Source: JBFMDU01 sp034431935 (lineage in GTDB: Bacteria > Chloroflexota > Dehalococcoidia > GIF9 > JBFMDU01). From it: a stretch of DNA of 12,398 nt. A model generated the notes under the pieces. It was not told the DNA's origin and made no database searches. It was given only the letters and a program-made list of their open reading frames with translations. Each line of letters opens with the position of its first letter. Position 1 is the stretch's first letter. Below, one piece after another: positions 1 through 5,341 of this stretch. The translations under genes were made by a program, and so were the position numbers. Location of the stretch: NCBI GenBank assembly GCA_034431935.1, contig DAOUCU010000083.1, positions 1 to 12,398 of the forward strand, given 5' to 3'.

Positions 1-42
1 TGCCGCGTGGTCTTCGAGGTCAAGCGGTTGGAAAGCAGGTAA
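1..42 (+). CDS. 3' end of a CDS, possibly a TIGR04076-type paralogue (partial)
   Basis: The window opens inside a reading frame whose last 13 codons read CRVVFEVKRLESR and end at TAA (40-42), one base before the next start codon. The tail resembles the tail of the following gene (ECQLMFELRRHKQG): Cys, Phe, Glu and Arg align and most other positions are conservative changes. I infer that this may be a second member of the same small cysteine-containing family, in tandem and co-transcribed. Thirteen residues are too few to be sure; any protein ending in a similar beta strand would look alike. Confidence 0.45.
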   Translation, partial: CRVVFEVKRLESR

Positions 43-43
43 A

Positions 44-349
44 ATGGCTAAGACTCCTTACGCCGTCACAATCACAGTAGTGGATACTCCGGGCAAGGCA
101 TGCCTGATGGGTCATAAACCGGGTGACTCATGGCTGGTGGACGAGCCAAAAACGCCAAAGTGGCTCGGCGACCCGACCAGAAAGCAGAAGCTGTGCGCCT
201 GGGCCTACGAATCGTTCAACTACGTGCTTATGCCTTTCTGCTACGGAGCCGACTATCCCATGGCCAGAGACAGAGATGTCCATCTAAGGACATGCCCCGG
301 CGCGGAATGCCAGTTGATGTTCGAACTCAGGCGGCACAAGCAGGGATAA
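44..349 (+). CDS. TIGR04076 family protein (small Cys-containing, function unknown)
   Basis: This 101-residue protein has the layout I associate with the TIGR04076 family: an N-terminal beta strand (VTITVV, residues 8-13), a Cys followed by a GHKPGDSW turn (about 20-30), an LCAWAY segment (50-55), a YGADYP segment (67-72), then a D-x-D and a CPGAEC segment leading into a last strand ending FELRR (93-97). Cys20, Cys51, Cys66, Cys84 and Cys89 could bind metal or do redox chemistry, but no function is established to my knowledge. No signal peptide or membrane helix is seen. The ATG lies one base after the previous stop, with a modest AGCAGG upstream, so translation is probably coupled to the upstream gene. 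Family assignment is from memory of the motif pattern. Confidence 0.6.
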   Translation: MAKTPYAVTITVVDTPGKACLMGHKPGDSWLVDEPKTPKWLGDPTRKQKLCAWAYESFNYVLMPFCYGADYPMARDRDVHLRTCPGAECQLMFELRRHKQG

Positions 350-388
350 AACACCACATCGACCACATCCCGAGCTCGGACCGAAGTC
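350..388. other. Short convergent intergenic region with palindromes
   Basis: Only 39 bases separate the stops of the TIGR04076-type gene (+) and the ferredoxin gene (-). They hold a perfect 10-bp palindrome, CCGAGCTCGG, at 370-379 and a small GGAC-CGAA-GTCC hairpin at 378-389. A 6-bp stem, CCTAAG-TGGC-CTTAGG (388-403), overlaps the ferredoxin stop codon. No T-run follows on either strand, so a standard rho-independent terminator is not supported, although the nested hairpins could slow polymerase from both sides. Confidence 0.4.
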
Positions 389-655
389 CTAAGTGGCCTT
401 AGGGGTCTCGCCGGGATGAAGCTTCTTCCACTTTTCCAGAAGCTGAGCGCGGGTCTCCTTGTGGGCCGGGTCAGGCTGAGGAGCATCCACGGGGCAGACC
501 TCAGAACATTTCGAATGGTCGAAGGAACCGACGCACTCGGTGCACTTGGCCGGGTCGATAACGTAAACGGTATCGCCCTCTTTGATTGCTTTGTTAGGGC
601 ACTCCGCCTCGCAGGCGCCGCATGAGATGCATTCCTCGGTAATCTTGAAAGCCAT
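389..655 (-). CDS. 2[4Fe-4S] ferredoxin (YfhL/Alvin-type)
   Basis: An 88-residue soluble electron carrier with two [4Fe-4S] cluster motifs. The first is C9-x2-C12-x2-C15-x3-C19-P; the second is C38-x2-C41-x8-C50-x3-C54-P. The 8-residue spacing between C41 and C50 is the insertion typical of Alvin/YfhL-type ferredoxins, whose clusters have very low and unequal potentials. By family rule C9, C12, C15 and C54 bind one cluster and C19, C38, C41 and C50 the other. The C-terminal 30 residues form a charged, probably helical tail, also usual in this group. An ideal AAGGAGGA (666-673) sits 10 bases before the ATG. The gene is last in an rsmD-coaD-ferredoxin unit, 32 bases after coaD. Electron partners cannot be named from the window. 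Confidence 0.93.
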   Translation of the reverse strand: MAFKITEECISCGACEAECPNKAIKEGDTVYVIDPAKCTECVGSFDHSKCSEVCPVDAPQPDPAHKETRAQLLEKWKKLHPGETPKAT

Positions 656-687
656 GGTGTGGTGTTCCTCCTTAAGAAATTGCTATG

Positions 688-1173
688 TTAAGCTCTGGTC
701 CCTAACTTGGCCAGTAGCGCCTTTGCCACATTAGGTGGGACGAGGTCGTCGATACAGCCGCCTAGGCTGGCCGCTTCCTTGAGCAGGCTCGAGCTGAGAA
801 ACTGGTACTGGATGCTCGACATCATGCAGACGAGTTCTATGTCCGGCGCCAGCTTCCGGTTCATCATCGCCAGTTCGAACTCATGCTCGAAATCGGAACT
901 CATGCGGAGGCCGCGCACCATCACTCTGGCCCCAACTTTACGGGCGAAATGCACCGTGAGCTCAGAATAACTCCGGACGCTGACGTTATTGAGGCCCCTG
1001 GTAGCACCTTTAATCAATGCCACTCTCTCCGCGGTGTTAAAGAGGAGGCGCTTGTCGGGCCGGTCGTAAACACCGATGACCACTTTGTCGAATAGTACCA
1101 GGGCACGCTTGATAATGTCGAGATGACCGTTGGTCACGGGATCAAAACTGCCGGGATAGAGGGCAATGGTCAA
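688..1173 (-). CDS. coaD: Phosphopantetheine adenylyltransferase (PPAT)
   Basis: CoaD joins 4'-phosphopantetheine to ATP, giving dephospho-CoA and pyrophosphate, the penultimate step of coenzyme A synthesis in the cytoplasm. The 161-residue length is normal. The nucleotidyltransferase signature is present: GSFDPVTNGH (8-17, with the TxGH nucleotide motif), RGLR (87-90) and the SSSLLKE motif (127-133) near the C-terminus, equivalent to the ISSTxIR-like site of related enzymes. The start is TTG, sharing four bases (TTGA) with the rsmD stop, so the two genes are translationally coupled. An AAGGAGG inside the end of rsmD, seven bases upstream, supports this unusual start. The rsmD-coaD pairing is widespread in bacteria, which reinforces the call. 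Confidence 0.97.
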   Translation of the reverse strand: MTIALYPGSFDPVTNGHLDIIKRALVLFDKVVIGVYDRPDKRLLFNTAERVALIKGATRGLNNVSVRSYSELTVHFARKVGARVMVRGLRMSSDFEHEFELAMMNRKLAPDIELVCMMSSIQYQFLSSSLLKEAASLGGCIDDLVPPNVAKALLAKLGTRA

Positions 1174-1724
1174 GTGCGTGCCTCCTTCATGAAAATTGAT
1201 ACGGTGGTATCGCCATACTGGCGTACCTTTATCCTGGTAAGCCCATCATAGCCTGTATCCAGCGGTGTGCGGGAAGCATGGCACACCGCCACGCGAGAGC
1301 TCTCCGTCAGCAAATTCGAACCAGCCAGTCGTTTAAGCACCATGTTGATTACCTGGGATTGGGCGTAGGGTGGATCCACAAACACGAGACCGTACCGTTC
1401 CTTGAGAAAGCCCAGCGCGCTGTTGACCCCGGCACAATACACGTGCGCCCTATCGGAGAGTCCCGTCTTCCTCAGGTTGTCTCTTATGATAGCACACGCC
1501 TGGGGTTGCTGGTCAACAAAATCGGCCCACCCCACCCCCCGACTAAGCGCCTCGATGCCCAGAGCGCCGCTCCCGGCAAAAAGGTCAAGCGCCCTTGACC
1601 AGTCCGGAGCGTCCGCCAGCAGAGCAAAGACCGCAGTACGCACCATGTCTGTCGTCGGGCGGACGTGCTTGCTTTTTGGAGCCTTAAGAAGCTGGCCCTT
1701 GGCGACGCCGCCGGTGACACGCAT
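1170..1724 (-). CDS. rsmD: 16S rRNA (guanine(966)-N2)-methyltransferase RsmD
   Basis: A class I SAM-dependent methyltransferase that makes m2G966 in 16S rRNA during 30S assembly. At 184 residues it is the usual size. The N-terminus has the family pattern RVTGG..KG..L..P......RPT.D.VR (2-29). SAM-binding motif I is DLFAGSGALG (47-56), and the catalytic DPPY tetrad of amino-group methylases is at 117-120. The ATG has no convincing Shine-Dalgarno; a good promoter lies so close (1739-1768) that the mRNA leader would be only about 7-8 bases. The gene is first in the minus-strand unit with coaD and the ferredoxin. No truncation or missing motif is seen. Confidence 0.95.
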   Translation of the reverse strand: MRVTGGVAKGQLLKAPKSKHVRPTTDMVRTAVFALLADAPDWSRALDLFAGSGALGIEALSRGVGWADFVDQQPQACAIIRDNLRKTGLSDRAHVYCAGVNSALGFLKERYGLVFVDPPYAQSQVINMVLKRLAGSNLLTESSRVAVCHASRTPLDTGYDGLTRIKVRQYGDTTVSIFMKEART

Positions 1725-1738
1725 AGTAGGTTACGCAT

Positions 1739-1768
1739 ACTATAACGTCTGCTTCTAACACGCGTCAA
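1739..1768 (-). promoter_or_regulatory. Promoter of the rsmD-coaD-ferredoxin unit
   Basis: On the minus strand TTGACG (1763-1768) is followed after 18 bases by TATAGT (1739-1744), a near-consensus sigma-70 promoter. Transcription would start near 1731-1733, giving a leader of about 7-8 bases before the rsmD ATG (1722-1724). It faces away from the promoter at 1797-1825; the two -35 boxes are 28 bases apart. Confidence 0.65.
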
Positions 1769-1796
1769 CGGGTATGGATATTGCGAGTACAATGAA

Positions 1797-1825
1797 TTGA
1801 CATCGGGCCGGTGCCAGAGTAGAAT
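1797..1825 (+). promoter_or_regulatory. Promoter of the DUF151 / zinc-ribbon gene pair
   Basis: A perfect TTGACA (1797-1802), a 17-base spacer and TAGAAT (1820-1825, five of six consensus bases) make one of the best sigma-70 promoters in the window. The predicted start near 1832 gives a leader of about 100 bases before the ATG at 1934. The leader itself contains structure (see the separate entry). Confidence 0.75.
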
Positions 1826-1850
1826 TCCTACGCAGGGAGGGGACTGACAG

Positions 1851-1926
1851 ACGCGGAGTTCAGCTTCATACGACGAGCCGCGTTGAAGCCGTCCGTTAGT
1901 GCAGGACCAATAAGGCAGGAGGCCTT
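1851..1926 (+). promoter_or_regulatory. Structured mRNA leader with Shine-Dalgarno in a hairpin loop
   Basis: The leader holds two interlocking 6-bp complementarities: ACGCGG (1851-1856) with CCGCGT (1878-1883), and GCTTCA (1863-1868) with TGAAGC (1884-1889). Their order means they can form only as alternatives or as a pseudoknot. Further down, AAGGC (1912-1916) and GCCTT (1922-1926) form a stem whose five-base loop is AGGAG, the core of the Shine-Dalgarno for the ATG at 1934. This could tune translation. It matches no riboswitch class I know, and short stems like these can arise by chance. Confidence 0.35.
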
Positions 1927-1933
1927 TAGATAA

Positions 1934-2491
1934 ATGATAGAAGTGACCATCGACAGCATCCGGATGAGTATGATTAGTTCCCAGCGAGTCGTCATCCTCA
2001 GGGAAAAGACTGCCGGCCGGTACCTGCCGATATGGATCGGACCGTCCGAGGCCGACGCTATTGCGGTTAAGCTTCAGAACATGACGGTGCCACGCCCCCT
2101 TACCCATGACCTGCTCAGCTCCATCATCGGTTCGCTCGGCGCCACTGTCGCCTTCGTCGTTGTCAATGAGCTGAAAGATGACACCTTCTATGCCAAGATT
2201 GTCCTCAGCGTAAACGGCGGCCAGATAGAAATCGATTCCCGCCCCAGCGACGCTATTGCTCTGGCGGTCAGGACAAAATCTCCACTCTTCGTCGAGGAAT
2301 CCGTGCTGGACAAAGCCGGCATCTTTCTGGACCAGGAGACAACCGCCGCCAGGCCAGCTGAGAGCAACGGCAAGGCCCCGACCGGTGAAGCCAAAAGCAA
2401 GCCGGACGAGCAGGAACTTAAGCGCATGTCGGCCTTTAAGGACTTCATCGACAGCCTGAACCTGGAAGACTTCGACAAGCGCAAGTCCTGA
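1934..2491 (+). CDS. Bifunctional nuclease family protein (DUF151/BFN)
   Basis: Residues 1-130 form a BFN domain (PF02577 by recognition): an N-terminal EVTIDSIR strand, the LPIWIGPSEADAIA segment (31-44), RPLTHDL (54-60) and DSRPSDAIALAVR (101-113), the most conserved stretch of the family. The founding plant homologue has DNase and RNase activity; the role of bacterial members is largely unproven, so nuclease activity here is inference from the family. Residues 131-160 are a low-complexity linker rich in Ala, Glu, Lys and Pro, and the last 25 residues form a charged helix (ELKRMSAFKDF onward), as in many BFN proteins. AGGAGG lies 11 bases before the ATG. A zinc-ribbon gene follows after 35 bases in the same transcript. 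Confidence 0.88.
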   Translation: MIEVTIDSIRMSMISSQRVVILREKTAGRYLPIWIGPSEADAIAVKLQNMTVPRPLTHDLLSSIIGSLGATVAFVVVNELKDDTFYAKIVLSVNGGQIEIDSRPSDAIALAVRTKSPLFVEESVLDKAGIFLDQETTAARPAESNGKAPTGEAKSKPDEQELKRMSAFKDFIDSLNLEDFDKRKS

Positions 2492-2526
2492 AGCAGTATC
2501 GCGGGGCTAAAGGAACCGTAACAACC

Positions 2527-2859
2527 GTGGATGAAATGACCGGCCAGGTTGTACGTCAGCTTATCTCCGTACTCAAATGCACTTCATGCGGATGTAGCTA
2601 TCGGGAGACTGACGTCAACATTCTGTCCCGAAAGGACAACGCCTGGCTTGTCAACGTGCAGTGCTCCTTCTGCGGCTCCCTCAACCTTGTGGCGGCGGTG
2701 GTCGAGAGATTGGGTCATGAACCGGCCGCCACCGACCTGACGCCTGACGAATGCGCCCGTTTCGCCAATGCTCCCGCCATCAACGCTAACGATGTCCTCA
2801 ACATTCACTATTTCCTCGAAGAGTTTGATGGCGACTTCAAGAGACTGCTCCAGCATTAG
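2527..2859 (+). CDS. Conserved-looking zinc-ribbon protein, function unknown
   Basis: I do not recognise this 110-residue protein as a named family. It has an N-terminal amphipathic helix (about 4-16), then a zinc-ribbon knuckle CTSCGC (C18, C21, C23) with an aromatic Tyr two residues on, and a second knuckle CSFCG (C46, C49) after two beta strands: a four-Cys treble-clef or rubredoxin-like arrangement. The acidic C-terminal half has a helical pattern with NANDVLNIHYFLEEFDGDF (87-105). No membrane segment or signal peptide is present. The start is taken as GTG with AAAGGA 12 bases upstream; an in-frame ATG three codons later is possible but has a worse ribosome site. It shares the promoter of the BFN gene and is followed by a strong hairpin. 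A nucleic-acid or protein-binding role is inference only. Confidence 0.75.
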   Translation: MDEMTGQVVRQLISVLKCTSCGCSYRETDVNILSRKDNAWLVNVQCSFCGSLNLVAAVVERLGHEPAATDLTPDECARFANAPAINANDVLNIHYFLEEFDGDFKRLLQH

Positions 2860-2942
2860 GAATCGCTGGAGCCCACCAGACCTCTCGCTGAAGATCGAGA
2901 CGGCATTTTCACGGATAAACCATTTCAAGACCGGAATGAGGG

Positions 2943-2986
2943 GAGAGCCGGCGCGGTAACAGCATTCCAGTTATCGCCGGCCTCTC
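2943..2986 (+). terminator. Strong imperfect hairpin, candidate terminator
   Basis: GAGAG-CCGGCG-x3-TAAC pairs with GTTA-x-CGCCGG-x-CTCTC around a 9-base loop, about 15 pairs with two small bulges. It lies 84 bases after the zinc-ribbon gene and before the atp promoter, where a terminator is expected. The tail (TCTCTGTTGTCC) is only moderately T-rich, so termination may be weak or need Rho. Confidence 0.45.
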
Positions 2987-3033
2987 TCTGTTGTCCTGAA
3001 GAACACCACCGCCCATTTACGTGGAAAAGCGGA

Positions 3034-3062
3034 TTGATTTCCGTGTACCTACGCGCTATTAT
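3034..3062 (+). promoter_or_regulatory. Promoter of the atp operon
   Basis: TTGATT (3034-3039), a 17-base spacer and TATTAT (3057-3062) precede atpI by about 30 bases. A consensus TATAAT (3060-3065) overlaps the -10 but would need a 20-base spacer. A 9-bp inverted complementarity (ACGTGGAAA 3019-3027 with TTTCCGTGT 3038-3046, two G-T mismatches) straddles the -35 and could be an operator. No other strong promoter was noticed before atpC. Confidence 0.65.
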
Positions 3063-3094
3063 AATGGACTTTAGTTTAGCCCCAGGATGGGGAG

Positions 3095-3352
3095 ATGACA
3101 CGTGAATGGGTTCGGCCCTTCTGGTTCCTGTTTACCGTTGGCTGGTACGTCGCCCTCAGCCTGGTGGTGCCGGCGGGCATAGGATACTGGTTAGACCGGG
3201 GGGTGTTCGAAAGTACCCCTCTGTTTACGTTAATCGGGCTTGGAGTCGGCACTTTGGTTGCCTTCACTGGCCTTTATCGGATGCTGAAGCGCTTCCAGGC
3301 CGAGCAGTCCAGCCAGGACCGGAATAACACAGGGGAGACACGGCAGAAGTGA
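3095..3352 (+). CDS. AtpI/AtpZ-like F1Fo ATP synthase accessory protein
   Basis: An 85-residue membrane protein with two predicted transmembrane helices, about 11-31 (FTVGWYVALSLVVPAGIGYW) and 42-63, joined by a short loop beginning LDRGVF. The GxxLD after helix 1 and the small second helix fit the AtpZ/AtpI group that stands first in many atp operons. Relatives help assemble the c-ring or carry Mg/Ca, but are often dispensable; which applies here cannot be read from sequence. The C-terminal 20 residues are polar and probably cytoplasmic. The ATG follows an AGGATGGGGAG ribosome site. Its place as first gene after the atp promoter supports the call more than the sequence alone does. Confidence 0.72.
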   Translation: MTREWVRPFWFLFTVGWYVALSLVVPAGIGYWLDRGVFESTPLFTLIGLGVGTLVAFTGLYRMLKRFQAEQSSQDRNNTGETRQK

Positions 3353-3386
3353 AGTCACTAGTTGACGTTAGGGTGGAGACGGGGCG

Positions 3387-4358
3387 GTGACAACCGAGAA
3401 AAAGGGCTGCGGCTGTTCCACTAGCCTTATCATCATCCTCTCGGTAGTGTTCATTGTCCTCTTCATCTTCGGCCTGATGAGCGGCGCCATTGGTGCCGCC
3501 CTCTTTAAGAGCTTCCCGGCGCCGGACTGGCTTAAGGTGCCCACCCCCCATGTCCAGTTACCATCCGAAGCTATTTTCAATGTTGGCAGCTTTAGGTTCA
3601 GCAACACCCTGCTGGCGTCCCTGCTGACCACGGTTGTCCTCCTCTCCATTGCCATCACCATCAAGTTCCGGATCCGGCTTGTGCCCGGCCGTTTCCAGGC
3701 ATTCATCGAGTTTGGCCTGGAGACCCTGTTGAACTTCATCGAAAGCATTGCCGGCAAGAAATACGGCCGCAGGTTCTTCCCGATGATTGCCACCATCCTG
3801 CTTTTCGTCATGTTCAACGCCTACCTCGCCCTCCTGCCTTTCTACAACACCATCCTTGTCCATACCGAAGAAGGCTGGGTACCGCTCTTCCGCTCGGCCA
3901 ATACGGACGTCAATGTACCCCTGGCTATCGCCCTCTGCGCGTTCATTTTCATCGAGTTCTGGGGGCTGAAAGCGCTTGGCGCCATGCACTACCTCGGCGA
4001 GTTCTTCAATGTGAAGCAGTTCGCCATTGGCATCAAAGAGCTGTTCACCGGCAGGCTGAAGGATGGCATCAGGGATGCTCTCTTCGGCTTCATCAATATC
4101 TTTATCGGCCTGATAGAACTGCTCAGCCACTTTATCCGCATTGTCAGCTTTACATTCCGTCTATTCGGCAACATGACCGCCGGTGAAATCCTGCTGGTCA
4201 TGATGTGCTTCCTGGTGCCACTAATCGCCGGCATCCCGTTCTACGGGCTGGAACTTCTGGTCGGATTCATTCAGGCGCTCATCTTCGCCGGCCTGACGCT
4301 GGTATTCGCTACCATTGCTGTCAGAGCCGGCGGTGAAGAAAGTCATGAAGGACGCTAA
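3387..4358 (+). CDS. atpB: F1Fo ATP synthase subunit a
   Basis: Subunit a forms the two ion half-channels beside the c-ring. At 323 residues it is longer than the 271 of E. coli. The key region is SFTFRLFGNMTAGE (254-267): Arg258 matches the essential E. coli Arg210 and Glu267 matches Glu219. The last helix carries GFIQALIFAGLTLVF (293-307) with a conserved Gln296. NTDVNVPLAIAL (172-183) matches the family's DLNxTLxxAL segment. Extra features are an N-terminal helix at 12-38 after a lysine- and cysteine-bearing start (KKGCGC), and a longer segment at about 195-245 before the Arg helix. The start is GTG with GGAG about eight bases upstream; no ATG gives a sensible N-terminus. Integral membrane protein. 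Confidence 0.95.
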   Translation: MTTEKKGCGCSTSLIIILSVVFIVLFIFGLMSGAIGAALFKSFPAPDWLKVPTPHVQLPSEAIFNVGSFRFSNTLLASLLTTVVLLSIAITIKFRIRLVPGRFQAFIEFGLETLLNFIESIAGKKYGRRFFPMIATILLFVMFNAYLALLPFYNTILVHTEEGWVPLFRSANTDVNVPLAIALCAFIFIEFWGLKALGAMHYLGEFFNVKQFAIGIKELFTGRLKDGIRDALFGFINIFIGLIELLSHFIRIVSFTFRLFGNMTAGEILLVMMCFLVPLIAGIPFYGLELLVGFIQALIFAGLTLVFATIAVRAGGEESHEGR

Positions 4359-4388
4359 CGTCTGCAAAAACTAAAGGGAGGAAAAAAG

Positions 4389-4622
4389 ATGACTCCGGAT
4401 GTCGCAAGAATGCTGGCGGTGGGTATCGCCGCAGGTCTCGGCTTCGTCGGGCCCGGTCTGGCGCTGGGCATCATCGGCTACGGTGCTATGACAGCCATCG
4501 GCCGTAACCCCGAGGCCAGAGGTCCGATTCTGACCAACATGATTCTTATCGGCGCTCTGGCTGAAGCCGTGGCCATCTACGCCCTTATTGTCGCCATTCT
4601 CCTGGGCATGGTTATCCACTAA
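4389..4622 (+). CDS. atpE: F1Fo ATP synthase subunit c
   Basis: The 77-residue proteolipid has two membrane helices (about 8-35 and 48-74) joined by the polar loop RNPEARG (39-45), which contacts gamma and epsilon. Helix 1 has the glycine-rich GPGLALGIIGYG pattern for tight ring packing. Glu59, in ALAEAVAIY, is the ion-carrying carboxylate. Sodium-type rings need a Gln in helix 1 and Ser/Thr after the Glu; here these positions are Leu26 and Ala60, so protons are the likely ion (inference). GGGAGG with a 7-base A-rich spacer gives the strongest ribosome site of the operon, as expected for a subunit needed in about ten copies. Confidence 0.97.
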   Translation: MTPDVARMLAVGIAAGLGFVGPGLALGIIGYGAMTAIGRNPEARGPILTNMILIGALAEAVAIYALIVAILLGMVIH

Positions 4623-4653
4623 GGCAGTCGGTAACTGATTAAGGAGTTAAACC

Positions 4654-4773
4654 ATGGGAGATGAAGGACTGCCTGCGGGCATTATGGCAATCGTAGGCGC
4701 CGTGGTCACCGGGGCGATAACCTTCGCCGGCCTGATGCTGGTTCTCTTCGCGGTGATGGCGCTAATTAAATAG
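4654..4773 (+). CDS. 39-aa single-helix membrane microprotein within the atp operon
   Basis: An ATG seven bases after a perfect AAGGAG (4641-4646) opens a 39-codon frame ending at TAG. The product is MGDEGLPAG, then a hydrophobic segment (about 10-37) rich in Gly, Ala, Val and Leu, ending ALIK. The acidic start and the terminal Lys suggest one membrane helix with the C-terminus in the cytoplasm by the positive-inside rule. Gly15, Gly20 and Gly26 could form a helix-packing face like that of subunit c helix 1, but there is no acidic residue within the membrane, so it is not a working c subunit. I recognise no family. The gene lies 31 bases after atpE and 64 before atpF, with atp-like codon use. 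A stabilising or assembly factor for Fo is inference. Confidence 0.72.
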   Translation: MGDEGLPAGIMAIVGAVVTGAITFAGLMLVLFAVMALIK

Positions 4774-4787
4774 CATATGGGAGCAAA

Positions 4788-4820
4788 GCCCCGCACAAAG
4801 GTCAGACCTGCGCGCGGGGC
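4788..4820 (+). promoter_or_regulatory. Intercistronic hairpin before atpF
   Basis: GCCCCGC (4788-4794) pairs perfectly with GCGGGGC (4814-4820). Inside, AGGT and ACCT (4799-4809) add an inner stem with a CAG loop. It lies between the microprotein stop and the atpF ribosome site (AGGGGG, about 4827-4832) with no T-run, so it is not a terminator. It could protect the upstream c-subunit message from 3' decay or damp atpF translation, helping unequal subunit ratios. Confidence 0.5.
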
Positions 4821-4837
4821 CCTGTCAGGGGGCAATT

Positions 4838-5335
4838 ATGGAAGGTATTGGAATAAACCTGCCCTTGCTGGTCGCTTTCCTGGTGAATTTCCTGCTCCTG
4901 TTCGGCCTGCTGGGATACCTGCTTTACAAGCCGATTCTCAAGACGCTTGACGAACGTGCGGCCAAAATCAAGGAAGGGCTCGAAAGCGCCGAACGCATGA
5001 AAGAACAGGCGATCAAAGCGGAGCAGGAGGTAAAGGCCCAGATTGAAGCCGGTCGGAAGGAAGGCCAGGCAATCCTCGCCCAGGCTGTCCAGGCGAGCGA
5101 GCGCCTCAAGGCCGAGGCCAGAGAAGAAGCGCGCAAAGAGGCCGAGGCGGTTATCAACCGCGCTCGGGCGGAAATCCAGCACGAGCGTGATGAGACGTTC
5201 GACCAGCTCCGCAAAGAGTTTGTGGACATTGCCATCATGGCCGCGGAGAAGGTCATCAAGGAGACTCTGGACAAGGAAAAACACCGCAGGGTTATTGAAG
5301 ACGTGCTCGAAAAGAGCCCGAAACTGAAAGGTTAG
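4838..5335 (+). CDS. atpF: F1Fo ATP synthase subunit b
   Basis: Subunit b forms the peripheral stalk that holds F1 against rotation. The 165-residue protein has one N-terminal membrane helix (about 9-29, with the usual LVNFLLLFGLLGYLLYKPI pattern running into the cytoplasm), then a long charged helix (33-135) rich in Glu, Lys, Ala and Arg that would form the right-handed coiled-coil dimer, and a C-terminal AAEKVIKETLDKEKHRRVI segment (139-157) that meets delta. AGGGGG upstream of the ATG serves as ribosome site. The stop is TAG and is followed, in the same frame and after only two sense codons, by the start of atpH. Only one b gene is present, so the stalk is a homodimer. Confidence 0.95.
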   Translation: MEGIGINLPLLVAFLVNFLLLFGLLGYLLYKPILKTLDERAAKIKEGLESAERMKEQAIKAEQEVKAQIEAGRKEGQAILAQAVQASERLKAEAREEARKEAEAVINRARAEIQHERDETFDQLRKEFVDIAIMAAEKVIKETLDKEKHRRVIEDVLEKSPKLKG

Positions 5336-5341
5336 TCAAAC

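Noticed and set aside
1484..2107. A 207-codon minus-strand frame across the rsmD-DUF151 gap
   Set aside because: It overlaps rsmD and the DUF151 gene in other frames and would cover both divergent promoters; composition is not protein-like.
4389..4622. Sodium-type c subunit
   Set aside because: The helix-1 Gln and the Ser/Thr after Glu59 are both missing.
4654..4773. The 39-aa ORF as a truncated c-subunit duplicate
   Set aside because: It has only one helix, no RNP/RQP loop and no membrane carboxylate; similarity is limited to Gly/Ala content.
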